Below are positions 46,646 through 59,100 of a DNA stretch of 64,000 nt, piece after piece. The stretch is taken from the NCBI GenBank assembly GCA_039111635.1, contig JBCAQO010000005.1, positions 1,550,001-1,614,000 of the forward strand, in the 5' to 3' direction. The position numbers were made by a program, and so were the translations under genes. The notes beneath the pieces were generated by a model that saw only the letters and a program-made list of their open reading frames with translations, did not search any database and was not told the origin of the DNA. How positions within the stretch are numbered: position 1 is the first letter of the stretch; every line of letters starts with the position of its first letter. This DNA is from Heterobasidion occidentale. Taxonomy: Eukaryota > Basidiomycota > Agaricomycetes > Russulales > Bondarzewiaceae.

Positions 46646-48404
46646 AAGTCAGCTGCAGCAGGTCACAATAACGAGGTCAGTCAAAGCCAGAGGCTACATT
46701 GAGCCAAATCACTCACCGCATGCCGCAAAGACGCCCTAATGCCTGTGGAATTGTCGCTGCTCAACAAGTGCAGTGACGAATGTGTGCCTTCGCAAAAATT
46801 GGGAGTGAAAGCGGCGGATAAATACGGACAAACACAAGCTCAAATGGAAGCGCATCATTGGGTGCTGCCTCCTACATGCCTTCTCATCGAAGAATTTTGC
46901 AACGGGTTCGTTGCTATCTGGGCGTGATTCATAACAACCAGACGATTACCACAGTTCGTTGCGGCCTGCATGAACAGAGTGGCTTGGGCAGCCAGACTCG
47001 AGGTCAGTGGCGACTCTATGCTGCTCATCGATTCGTGTTTCTGCAGATGATCTTCTGATTTAAGTGAGCTAGCCAGTGTCCATCTTTGCAACTTATCGGC
47101 CTCATTGGTACTCTTCACGAGTGAACAGACTTAGGCCATCTCCGTCTCATCGGATCGACGGGCTCCCTTTTCTGTTCCATCCAAACAAGTTGCTTGCGAC
47201 GGGTTCCTATTCGAGACAGCTCTTCTTACATACCGGGAGACAGTGTACTTCCCGTCAAATACATTGAGTTGCGCCCGGATACGACGCCTACACACGTGTA
47301 CATCCGGTGGGTGGTGCGGTTCCATTGAGAACTTGGTCAGTTTCGTTCTAGCGCTCCGGGGAGAGTTTTGTACCTCGAGGTACCTCGGTTCCATTCATCT
47401 TGGCGGACAGTGAGGATCAACCAAACAGACATTCTGATCAACCTCCTGTTTTGCATCCTTGCAGATAATCAAGAGATATTCACGAAATAGCGTCTCTCAA
47501 ATGAGGATCCGGTCCTGGAGCTGTCATTCGCTTTGTTGTTCACCATCTTTCATCGTATCTAAAAAATGCCTCATCTCATCCTATCTCTTGGAGTCTCATG
47601 GTTAGTCACTACATGGTGTATCATTGACGTTTTCGCTAGAAGCTCCTCTTCTCGTCAGGCGTCATTGCAGTTAAGTAAAATCATTAAATCGCTCGTTTGC
47701 GTGAACGGACGGTGTACAGGGTCCCAGCATCCGAAGTAATATCCGCCGGGGAAGTTAGCATTCAAAGCTATGACACCTTGGCCGTTCGTGTCCTGAGAAC
47801 CGCCCCCACCGAAGTCGAAGGGCCCCACACGCATCTCACAGCGGCTGTCTTACCTGCCAGTTGGCGGGGCATCGTCGGATATATCTTGGTTACTTTACGG
47901 GAGTACACAATTTACACGCCTCACGGGTCCGCTCGAACTGCCTCCCCGCGGGGTATTAGCTGGTAAAGTCCAAAGCTCCCGGTTGTCTTCCATTCCGTTC
48001 CTCTCTGCTTCAAGCCTGTAAACTGACGCAGACGAAACCGCTTCTTCGAAGTCTTCTAAACAATTGCACCGGAGCCGAACAGAGGAGTAAACCGATGATC
48101 AACGCCATGGCGCTCAATTGATGAGATAACCGTTAACTTGGTGGATTATCAATTTGGTAGATAGATTCTGACATAGCAAGCAATTGAATTGCCCGTAGTC
48201 GCACCGCTGAGGCAGCATGGACGTGTCCCAATTATGCGCTTGTCCGTGAGCGAGTGCGAGTGCCACGTGCATGGAGGACGTCACGAGCAGCAGGAGTATG
48301 AGGGCTGGCCTTGACTCTGTTGTGCCTTCACACTACCGATCTCTGCAACCTCACGCGCGCCTGCATCATCCTTCAGAGGTCTCAACGGCTTCCCGAGTCT
48401 ACCC
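46646..48404. other. Large intergenic region with an orphan coding-like segment
   Basis: This 1.76-kb gap separates the divergent PPR-like and GRASP genes and holds both promoters. No complete gene is found. The only protein-like stretch is on the minus strand at 47655-47822 (listed separately). Confidence 0.4.
47655..47822 (-). pseudogene. Possible fragment of a secreted protein gene
   Basis: In one frame this segment encodes 55 residues rich in Gly, Asn and aromatics, with FDFGGGGSQDTNGQG and ANFPGGYYFGCWDP, ending NCNDA and TGA at 47655. The composition is protein-like and unlike random sequence. About 290 bp upstream an ATG begins MALIIGLLLCSAP, which looks like a signal peptide, but the intervening sequence does not join cleanly. 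It could be a decayed gene, an unresolved small multi-exon gene, or chance. I do not recognise the family. Confidence 0.25.
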
Positions 48405-49991
48405 ATGGGTGCAGGTCAATCCACGACTGCTCATGCTCAGCCGCCGTCGCGTGCTCTTCATGTCCTGCGTGTGACGCCATCGTCTCCCGCTTCACAGACC
48501 AATATCGAGCCATTCTTTGATTTTGTTGTTGGGTTCGAGGGCGACTCTTTGTCGTCGCGTAAAAATATCGATGCCGCTGAACTGGAGAGAATTGTCGAAA
48601 GTCACGAAGGCAAGAGCTTGAATTTGTTGGTTTGGAATAATAAGACCCAAGCAACACGAGGTATGTCACTCTGAACGGTTCATCTCCCCGTCGCTTTTCA
48701 TCTGTCCACCAGTGGTATCAATCACACCTTCTCGAGCATGGTCACAGCCATATCCCCCTGCCCCTCACCCACGAGAACAGGAGGCTGAGCCTCAACCATC
48801 GTTATTGGGTCTCAGTATGCGGATGTGTGAGCCCGAGTTCGCAGTGGACAATGTCTGGCATGTTCTGGATGTGCTAGAGGGAAGTCCTGCCGAAAGCGCG
48901 GGACTTGTTCCATACGGGGACTGGATCATCGGTTGGTCTGGGGGTGTCCTCAGCGCGGAGGGAGATTTTTACGATGTCGTGGAAGCCGTAAGCACAGTGA
49001 ATCAGACTGACACAACCCATGCTGACAGACCATGAATACACAAGCATGTAGACAAACCTCTCAGAGTCTATGTTTATTCTTACGACTTTGAGTACGTGCG
49101 GTTCATTTTCGCGCCGCTCTCATTCTGACGACTCTTTAGCACTATTCGAGAAGTTGTTCTGGTACCTAACCGTCAATGGGGAGGAGAGGGCCTCTTGGGC
49201 TGTGTCTTTGGGTCCGTCTCTTACTCATATCACCGAGTCATGGGGTCTCACTTTCATACTTTCAGATTTGGGCTCCTACATCGCATTCCTGCACTGCCTG
49301 CGGACCGGCAACCTGGGGCCATCCCACTTGAACTTCATGATGATGTGAACGAGTATGAGGAGCAGGACCTCTTCGTACCCGCCGACGCGACAGGGCACGA
49401 TTTGCACGGTGCCAGCAGACTGAACCATGATCACGATTCGTTTGCTGTCGATTATTCAGGTTCAAGATTCGGGCAAGATTATAGCTACACCTTCTCTAAC
49501 CGTGGTGCAGCTACTCAACCCAGTCAAAACCGACACCTCTCGTCATCTACTATCCAAGAAGAGCAAGAGCCTGCTGGTGTTCCAGTCGCACCAGTGTCTG
49601 AATTGTCGGGGCCTTCCCGTCATGCACACCGACATTCTTCGTCTAGACAGCCCGTTGAAACGACGGATACCAATATGCGGCGGGCCCCCACTCCAACATT
49701 AGCACCTCCTTCGACGAATGGTAACTCAGCATTATTATGATTGTTTCTGCGTTGCGCTCAACTCTAGGTCTGTATCAAGGTTTTTTGTCTCATGAAACAT
49801 CTCACTCGGTTTCAGGAACCATTAACGGACAGGAGGACAGGACGGGCTCGGGCTCCCATGCCAACGGAATCAACGAGACTGACGAGACTGATGACGACTT
49901 CGACGGACAAGAGAGCATTGCGGGAACTGAGAGTACTGAAGTCGAGAGCGAGGTAACTTCTGACCACGGCAGCCTGACCAGCGTGGAATAG
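48405..49991 (+). CDS. GRH1: Golgi reassembly stacking protein (GRASP55/65, yeast Grh1)
   Basis: ATG 48405 begins MGAGQSTTAHAQPP. Gly2 followed by a Ser at position 6 fits N-myristoylation, which anchors GRASP to membranes. Two PDZ-like repeats follow: LRVTPSSPASQTNIEPFFDF with VGFEGDSL, and WHVLDVLEGSPAESAGLVPY with DWIIGWSGGVL. Between them lies LNLLVWNNKTQATR. A second PDZ-end block, REVVLVPNRQWGGEGLLGCV and LLHRIPALP, is diagnostic of GRASP. The C-terminal half is disordered, Ser/His-rich then acidic, ending at TAG 49991. GRASP proteins act at the ER-Golgi interface and in unconventional secretion, together with a coiled-coil partner (Bug1 in yeast). Roughly 430 residues. Confidence 0.93.
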
Positions 49992-50967
49992 TATCCGATC
50001 AGAGCTCTGCGAATACTCACGTCGAATATTATGATCACGTCAAATGATCGCGTGGATATTGCTAGTTGATAGTTCGGGGTTATTTCAACGTTAATGCGCT
50101 CAGTGATTTGGCTCCCAACGGTATGTATATCTTTGAGTCCTCTCGTGACATACCAGTATGCTCTGGCGGCCCGCTCGCAGAAATGGGCATTGACAGAAAC
50201 CGAAGTGAGTTTATCATATGTTGTCACTGCTGATCATGGAACATACTATCCTCTCACAATCCTAGAGCTTAACACAGTACATCCGTCGCACGCATCAAGA
50301 TGTCCATGTGCCAGCTCCGCAGCAATGAACAAGGCTCAAAATAAGGTTACCTTACTACCGGAGATCATCTTGACCTATCTTGACGGACTCATCGGTGGCT
50401 TAAGAAGTCTCAATTATGACCCTATGCACCGTCGTTGCCAGGTCCTTTTTCTTTAGCAACGCATCATGACCAGTTGTTCAAGTTGCCATCGGATTTTCGA
50501 ACTTGTATGGTCTCCTCGATCCCAGAGGAACCTCAGAATTTGACCTTGTTCTCTTCGATCCAGCCTTCGATTAAAACCTTTCGAATCTTGTCCGCGGACA
50601 TGAGGATTAGCTATTTGAAAAAAATAATCAGGAACTTCCAAGACAGAATCTAGGATGATGATGCTCGCAAATCTCCTTCGAAGTCTATTTAGCGAGCAAT
50701 TCGCCAAGGATGGCACTAGGATGGCGCGCGGCCCGGCTGAATACTAAGTCGCGATTTGTAGAAGAGCAGAAGCATCCGCCACGCTTGTCGTCTCCGATCC
50801 TCACTACGCATGACCAGGTATTCATGCACGACGATTGTCCGTTCAGGTTACACATGACGCGATTTAGGATGATGCAAGGTGTGACGGACACGGCGCGCCC
50901 GTACATATAAGTGAAGGCACCTGCATCTCGATGAGATGCGTCCCACCAGTAATACCGCTGTCTAAGG
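49992..50967. other. Intergenic, promoter of the rhamnogalacturonan lyase
   Basis: No gene recognised. A TATAA box at about 50906-50910 lies some 60 bp upstream of the lyase ATG at 50968. Frames at 50094-50653 have no known motifs. Confidence 0.45.
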
Positions 50968-53250
50968 ATGTTGCAATTCTGGACGTCAATCATCTCCTTG
51001 CTTTCTTCTCTGCCTCTGGCGTTCGCGGCATTCGGGGTAACCACGTCAGGAAGCAATCTCATTGTAGACTCAGGCGCTGGCCTTGTTACTACAAGTATGT
51101 CCACTTACCACATGATTTTGGTACAGAGCATGACCATCTCGCTTTCACAGTCAACACGGCAAATGGCGATATCACTTCTCTGAAATTCAATTCGTACAGC
51201 TGCAAGATTCCTCCAAGTTTACGCAACTTAGCTCTGGGCTTGGATCTGCTACTGTCACGTCGTCTGTGGCGAATAATATTGCAGTGATTACTATCGAAAC
51301 AAGCACCATTGTATGTGTCTTGTATGCCTGTTGAGCTTGCGTTTAGGTTGATCGCTTTTCGGTTTCAAGACGCATTATTACATTGTCCGCTCTGGGGTCA
51401 ACACTCTTTACATTGGAACATATGCCTCTGCTGAGCCCTCAGTTGGAGAGTTGCGCTTCATTGCTCGTCTTTCCAAGTCCACTCTTCCCAACGGACCCAC
51501 TCAATCTGAGGTGAATGGCGGCACGGCGATCGAAGGTTCCGATGTCTTTTCATTGGACGGTCAAACCAGATCCAAATTTTATTCCAGCGTGGGTCTTGGA
51601 ACGTAACACTGCATCCAATTTGGTCGATATTGACTGTGCTGCTAGGTGAGATTCATTGAAGACACTGTCCACGGAGTTACAGGTGAAGTAGATTATTGAA
51701 TCTTTGCCATTAACCATGGTGACACTAATACGTTACCTTCCCTTGTATTGTAACGACCAAACAGGTTCGGGTGTAGGTGCCTATGTCATTATTCCTGGAA
51801 CTGGATATGAGACATCCTCTGGCGGCCCTTTCTTCCGTGGTACGCTTGAGCATGAGCTTCTGATTACCTCTCATTTATGGCTGGAAATATTTTCAGATAT
51901 CGATAACCAAGGAAGTGCTCAGCAGGAAGTATACTTCTACATGAACAGCAACCACGAACAAAGTTAGACAGGTTGTCATGTATGAAATGATGATATTCTG
52001 ACCTTTCTTGAAAAGCGGAAACCTATCGCACGGGATTCTTTGGGCCTTACGCCTTAGCAATTACCACCGGGACAGCCCCCTCTGGTAGTTTGGACACATC
52101 ATTCATGGATTCCTTGGGCCTGCAAGGCTACGTTGCAGCCTCAGGACGTGGAGCAGTCTCAGGTTCATACTCTGGCACTCTATCCGGTGTCGCTGTCACC
52201 ATTGGGTTTAAGGTGTGTCCAGTCGCTAATCGATAATTAGAGTGTCGATTTAGAATCAACTATAGAACAGCGCTGCACAGTACTGGGCATCTGGGTCAGG
52301 GTACGATATTTTTCTTATTAATGACCTCTGCTCCTGATGAGCCGCCGCGACAGTGGATCGTTCACCAGCCCAAAGATGAAGCCAGGAACATACACAGTAA
52401 CACTCTACCAAGGAGAACTTGAAGCTGGTACCGGTAGTGTAAGTGCAGATGTTGTGTGCACTGAGACACCTATTCTCATTTATTTTCACTATCCATAGGT
52501 TACTATTTCCGCAGGAAAAACATCTTCTCTGACCCTCACGTCAAGTTTAAGCAAACCCTCAACAATTTGGAGCATTGGTATAGATTGTCAAATTGTTTTA
52601 TTTTATAGTGATGTGTACCTCGATCGTTTTTCAAGGTACCGTCGACGGCACTCCTTCAGGATTCTTGAATGCTGATAAAATCGAGACGATGCACCCGTGC
52701 GTAATCTGTGGGTTCATGCTGTGCGAAGATAAGGTACCTCAACTGCGCATGATAGATCTGACTCGCGGATGAGCTCCTGGGGCCCCGTAACATTCACAAT
52801 CGGGAGCTCCTCCACATCTTCTTTCCCAATGGCACAATTCAAAGACGTTAACAGTCCAACGACAATCAAGTGGACAGCCACTTCGTCTCAAATTGGTGCA
52901 AGAACCCTGCGAATCAGGACCACGGAGGCATTTGCGGGTGGACGTCCTCAAATTACGGTCAACTCTTGGACATCTTCCGCTCCTGCTGGTCAGTATCTTG
53001 TATTCAGCATCCTCATTGGGATGGGAACGCTGAAAGGCATACTGCGATTGATAAAGCACCGACTGCTGTCGACTCCCGTGGCGTCACTCGTGGTACCTGG
53101 CGTGGTCTCAATCAGGTGTACGACTTCGCCATCCCGAGTGGCACCCTTGTCGCTGGATCAAACACAATTCAGATAAATGTCATTTCAGGGAGCAGTGGGG
53201 ATGATTTCTTGAGTCCGAACGTTGTCTTCGATTCTGTTGAATTGTTCTAG
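50968..53250 (+). CDS. Secreted rhamnogalacturonan endolyase, polysaccharide lyase family 4 (one-base frame break)
   Basis: ATG 50968 encodes a signal peptide ([20 protein letters not shown]). Exons follow with [15 protein letters not shown], then [91 protein letters not shown] and [18 protein letters not shown]. Next is a fibronectin-like [15 protein letters not shown] and the C-terminal carbohydrate-binding-like part, [13 protein letters not shown], with [19 protein letters not shown] and [16 protein letters not shown] before TAG at 53248. PL4 enzymes cut the rhamnose-galacturonate backbone of pectin by beta-elimination outside the cell. The reading frame is broken once, at about 51195-51199, where one base appears missing between NSY and QLQD. 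All other joins are clean, so I think the gene is functional. A TATA box lies upstream. Confidence 0.85.
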
Positions 53251-53414
53251 TACTGAATCTAGTCTATCCTCGATGTTGTACCTGTGATCACTGCGTTTGA
53301 CAACGATCTCAGGGCTGAAGCACGGGATGCATATTATCTGTTGGGCTCAAGCACATCAAGATATATTTTACAGAACATAGTCGCCCCAGATAGTCAAATA
53401 CACAGTCTGAGAAA

Positions 53415-55947
53415 TTAGACGCTATTGGACTCCTCACGATCCAATCCGGTCTTCTCCTTGACTTGGGGCTTGAATTCCAGATTGGTCGCAATAACAGGCC
53501 AGACTTGTAGAAAGGGAGGACATTAAGCGAAGAATTGCTCGAGCGCTGAACGAATTTCTCAAGGCTTACCTTCTTCGAAACCAGGATGCCTGCCAATGCG
53601 AATCTGCTGCCACACATTTCGCATCGCGTCTGATGATCTGATATCTGACCAATGATCCAAGAAAAACTTGACTTGAACCTAATATCACCGGTCAGAGCCG
53701 CGGAAATGACCCTCTATAAAAACACGAGGAACAGTACCTTTCTAACGTTTTCAAAAATGCCAGAGAATGTGGAGAATACCTCATACGGAACATTCTCGAC
53801 AGTGAGGGAGTTTGTGATGTGCTACCGACACGAGAATAAAAATATGTTCGAGACATGGTAACCAACGCTTCTTACTTGGAAAGCGCGCTCCCTTAGTTCG
53901 CGCAGGTCAAGCTCTGATACCGTTTGAGCATAGCCGGAGGTCTATCTCGAGGTGACGAACTCACTATCCGCAAGTCTGTAGACAGCCTTCGCTGAACACG
54001 GTAGTGCTATTTTTCCAGCATTGTCACGCTCCCATTGTTGCAGCCATTCTCTTCGTGATCGCGCAGCGACACTGGTTGACGGCTCTCCTTGGGATTGAGC
54101 GGTGCGCAACGTAGCTCCCAAATTGGCTTGACTTTCGTTTGGAGTCTGAGCTGCTGTAGTTGAAATTGTGACATGCGGCGTCGTGTTGAAAGATGAAGAC
54201 AGTGGTGCGAATCGTATTGTATCCGTATACAACTAAGAGAAGTTGTAAGCTTGGGACTAAACAGATCGGGAAATGTTGAAGACACTGAACGTAGTGGAGA
54301 ACGGCAAAATAAGTCGAATAAGCAACGTCTTTGACAACCACACGCATTTTGGATGGACCTGCTAATGTGTTGGGGTATCCAGAGGTGAGTGCCAGTGGAG
54401 GGTCGTGGCTTCTGGGGCTTGATGGATGTGATAACTTGGCACGAACATTGCGACGATCTTCATCTTCGTCTGCCTTGTCTGTATCATCTGTGAAGTCTAT
54501 ATTGGATGTAAACGGCTCGGCAGGAAATTTCGGTGCAGGCTCTTCATCATTGTTCGTATCTCCGGGCAATAAAGTCCTGTCTTCAAATTCTAATTGCGAG
54601 ATATCGGCGCTTGCGTTGTCCAGTATATCCTCATCTTCCTCGTCGGAGTCTTCAAAGTTGCCACTGAATGCTGTCACTTCAGAGGCTCTATCGTTCGTTT
54701 CCGAGGGTGAAGCGATGTTTGTGATAGTGAGGGGAGTATCATCGTGTGATGCTTCAGCAAAACCAGAGTTGAACACTGAAGCAAGGGGGTAAGTTTTCAC
54801 CAAAGATAGAGAATGTTGGGTGTAAATACTTGTTGCAAAATAGTCAGCACGGCCGAGTAGCTTCTTGGCAGCATATATTCTTTTGGCATTCTTCAGACCC
54901 GTACCTCGCCGAGGTAAGACGAACTCAACATCTGAGTAAAGTGGATCGTCTAGAAGAGATCCAACTGAGTCAAGCAGGTCTTTCGGCACAGTTGTTCTTG
55001 GAATTGGAGGAGGTGGCTTAGGAGTCGTGGGAGTCGAAGTAATAGTGCATACGATGACGAATGCGTCGGCGGTCTGGATGAAACACCTCAGCGGACCGGC
55101 CATATAGATAGAACTCGCCAACTTACCTTGACACTGTGACGTTGATAGTAAACAGCGTCTCTACGTGCGAATTGTGCCCTACAAGACAATTAGCGCACTG
55201 ATACGGCGCCGGTCTGGAAAAGGCACTAGTACCATCCCCAGTTTGCGGTCTGTATCGAAGTTTAGCTCTCTGAATGAAGATAGAAGAAGCAACACTCGCT
55301 TTGTACGAGAACGAGTGATTGTGTGCTTCCTTCATGTTGAAGAGTTCTTGTTTGGACAGGCTACGAGGATGTATGCGTGTATGTTCGTATCAAGACAAAC
55401 TCGGGTAGCTCAACTTGCGAAGCTCAAACGTGAATCGAAACAACCCTTCGCGAACCCACCTGTTGGCAGTAGTTTGCTGAATCTGGGGTTCTGAATATGG
55501 CATCTAGCGAACGTACTCACTTTCCATTCAAAGAATTGTCCTTTTCTTCTTGAGTAGGCTAGTCGAAGTCAAGATTGTATCATAGTAAGATATGAGATTA
55601 TGACACACTTCGCATGATAGAAACAAGCTGATATGACTACTCGCGTCATTGGCATTGCCCGTCCCAGCGTTCGCATAGAATAGGATCTAATTACCAATGA
55701 AACGGTGGTTAGTCTAAGATTACAGAGACATAGTGCCAACCTACTTGCCACTGACCGCCCCCGAACTTCACTGACTTAGTCACCTTGGATTTAGCCTCAC
55801 CTTTGCTGGGTGGATATAAGTAGACGCTGTGAGTATACTCGACGATGGTTGGATGATCACAAACCTCGACTCGAATAAGTGCCGTAGTCCCTTCAAAGTC
55901 CATTCGAAGGAGATAGAGTTACTCTCCTGAAACTCTTCAACATCCAT
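53415..55947 (-). CDS. MATH/BTB-domain protein (SPOP-like, putative Cul3 adaptor)
   Basis: ATG 55947 gives MDVEEFQESNSISFEWTLKG. A MATH-like fold follows: LRHLFESS, GEAKSKVTKSVKFGGGQWQ, EAHNHSFSYKASVASS and DAFVIVCTITSTP. A linker leads to the BTB/POZ domain, PKDLLDSVGSLLDDPLYSDV, EFVLPRRGTGLKNAKRIYAA and KKLLGRADYFATS. It is interrupted by a long acidic, Ser-rich insert (NFEDSDEEDEDILDNAS region) before MRVVVKDVAYSTYFAVLHY. C-terminal exons give CSAKAVYRLAD, LTVENVPYEVFSTFSGIFEN and VWPVIATNLEFKP, ending TAA at 53415. BTB-MATH proteins can bring substrates to Cul3 ubiquitin ligases; the substrate is unknown. The acidic insert inside the BTB fold is also seen in other basidiomycete members of this kind. 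Confidence 0.82.
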
Positions 55948-56124
55948 GCTTTTCGAAAGTGTTTGGCACGTTAGTGGCACGCCTGGGGTCAGTGCCGGTG
56001 TGACAACTATTGGAATGGCGAGTTAGTTCAAGTCGTGAGGTTGCGATTACGTCACACATCCATTTAGGGGTAGAGGGTCTATAGGTGCAACATGACAAAC
56101 TACGTATCAAAGCAAAAAACCCAA
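55948..56124. other. Short intergenic region
   Basis: Only 177 bp lie between the MATH/BTB start and the PRP24 stop, both minus strand. It must hold the BTB gene promoter and the PRP24 3' UTR. Confidence 0.4.
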
Positions 56125-59100
56125 TCACTTTCCGCTAGCCAGCATCTTTCTGAAATCGTCTTGTCCTTTCTTTGACTGAGAATCTGACGACGTAGGAACC
56201 TCTGACGACGTGGGAACGACAGGTTTTCGCATCTGCCCTAATCCCGCCCTCGGTCTTGATTTCGCAGCCCTTGGTACAAATAATCCGCTGGGTGCAGCGC
56301 CGGGGTGTGAGGTACCCTCTTCAGAGAGCTTTAACGTGACCCCTTTGAATACGATTGGTTCTGGGTCCAATAGCAGCTTTCCAGCATCCTGAAAGTGCTT
56401 GAGCCACGGATGCATATACTAGAACTAGGTACTTACCGCAACATTTTGAAACTCAACCACAGCCTCGTTCTTCTCCACGAGAACTTCCACTCGAGAGATT
56501 TGGGCACGCTTCTCGAGGACTTGTTGGAGGAGGCCTTCTTGTGTCCCTGGAGGTAGATTGTGAATGCGCAGAGATCGAGTACGCATATCTGCATGCTTCC
56601 CCAAACCGCTTTCAGGCTCGCTGGTAAAAATTGAGGATCAATCTTATTAGACAACCTTACCACATTTGACGCACCGTTTGCGAGACCGCACTCGAGTATC
56701 TGCTAATGTCACTGCAATCCTCCGCTTTTTCAATTCGTAGTTGTTCGCATTCAGTGCAGTGATTGCATCTTTCTTCGTTGGCAAGAACCTGTCATTGTTT
56801 GCACCCTTGACAAGTCACGGATGAACTCACTTCTTCTTCGAATTCAACAAACGCGAAGCCTTTTGAGTGGCCCTCGGCATCTGTTGCCATTCGAACATCT
56901 TTGATAGTCCCATACTGTAGGGAAGATAAGTAAGTCCTCGATACCATGCACGAAGAGCAAGGGACGTACAGCATTGAACAATTTCTTGAGGTCTTCATCT
57001 GTTACAAATCTGCTCAAACCTGCCACGTAGACCTCTCTCGCATTCGCACTGGCGTCGCTACGATCCTTCTTCCGCTCTGGGTTAGAGATGTAGACATTTA
57101 ATCTCAGCTCTGGCTCTAACTCGTGATCATGAAGAGCCAGTGCGTCGTTGGCCGAGGCCTGATGCAGCAGAGACAATCAACGTGAATACTCATTTTGGTA
57201 CTCAAGATATGGGCTTACCGGCGACGTAAACTGAACATAGCAGAACCGTCGAGTACTCTTGAACTTTTTACTTGGCCAGCGGACATCGAAGACAAGACCA
57301 TACTAAACAATGTCTGGTGAATGATCAAATGAATTATCCACAGCCTGCATACACTCACTCTTCCAAACAAGTTTCGGATGAATTCGTCGTCAACTTTCTC
57401 CGGAAAGTTCGTCACGTATAATGTCGACTGCCAAGCAAGATGAACTGCGATTTCTTCGTCATGCAGGCGTTTCTTATCCTTAGTTAATGCAGCTGGAACG
57501 CTCTCTCGGTTCATGAACTCGATAGTTGCCACAAGCATATTCGGCAAGTGAGTAGTCTTCACTTCACGAACGTTACCGCACTTAAAATGGATATTGAGGA
57601 CGGCTGCACGCTGTGAGAAACGAAGATGATACGTACGTCCTTAAACAACCGTACGAGATCATCCTCTGTTGTCTCCACAGGTAGATTTGCAACAAAAACA
57701 GTGCTGTTCTCTCGGTCTCTGAGATGAACAGCGCTGTTATGGTTCGATTTTGTGAGGTAGAAAAGATCGACACCCACCTTTTGAGCGCTTGCGAGGACTC
57801 TAATCTGTACAATTAGCTCGGCTCTAATGATGCTCATCATCCACCACTTACCGATCTTGGTTTTCTTGCTCCCTTCAGCACTGATTACGTCTTCAGCCTT
57901 TCTTTTCAAACTTGTCGTAGCTGAGGGTACATTGTCGACATCCATAGAAACTTCATTATCTCCATTCTGTCTCGACACTGGAAGATGGGCATCTGTTGCA
58001 TGCTGTTCCGCGGCCATCTGCATGGACTGATACTGCGCCTTTTGTGCTTCCTGTGCAGAGACATTCAGAATGCTTGATGAGCACGTAAGAATCAGTACAA
58101 TGAAATCACCTTCGCACGCCTTGTATTCACTTGCGTGCGCGCTGTGGTTACCTTATCAAGACATTTTTCCAGAGTGAATAATGAACCGCGAGCGTGCTCC
58201 ATAGATTCCCAAGCTTCCCAAACAGCTTCCGGCCAATCGATATTAGAAGTAGATATGCGATCGAATATAGTCCGTGCAGTTGCATAGTCGCTTTGTTTTC
58301 TAGAATTCAGGCATCAGTGTATGCTACTCATGAAATGAGGATGAGAGTCGCACATTAACTCGTCTGTATAAGCTATCCAAGCCAGATAGCTTGTTTTGTA
58401 GTGCTTTGCAGTCTCTGCCCAGACGTTTATTGCATCCTTGTGATCGCCGACATCATTTCGCTGCAAATAGGAAAATCATAAGGAGGCTCATGATATGACG
58501 CACAAAGATAAACACAGATCGAACGCACCAACTCCACCAGGAACTTCTCAATCCTGAATCGAGGATCACCAGCTTCTGATGCTAGGATTGTGCATTGCAG
58601 CACACCGAGAACGCTAAGCGATCGTCCGTCAACTGGGTAAAATGATTTCCTCGACTCACCAGACCTGACAGATTGTATACCAGATTCTAAGATTTGGAAT
58701 AGATTAGATAGAGCCTCTGCACCGTCCTCTGCTATTGACAAGCGTAGTGTCAGTTACTCGACATTATTGAGATCTTGCGCGACGCACAAGCTTCCAGAGA
58801 TGTTATGCTCCGTTTTTCATACCCGACTCGTGCCAACACGAGTGGGACAAATTGCTCGGGGTCCTTCTGGAATAAGCCTGTTGCAATGGCCTTGTCATAC
58901 AAGGCTTGGATTGGGATGAGGAGATAGTTTGGAGAAAGACGCGATCATGATTCACCTGCAACCGGCTCGGCCTCACCGATGTCGATCAACTCTTCGTTGG
59001 CTTCCTGAGATAGCTCGGATTCAAATCCAGCACTGAGAGCGTGATGAGGTCTTGTACGCACCAGGAAACGGATATAACGAGCCCATATCTCTCCCGAGCG

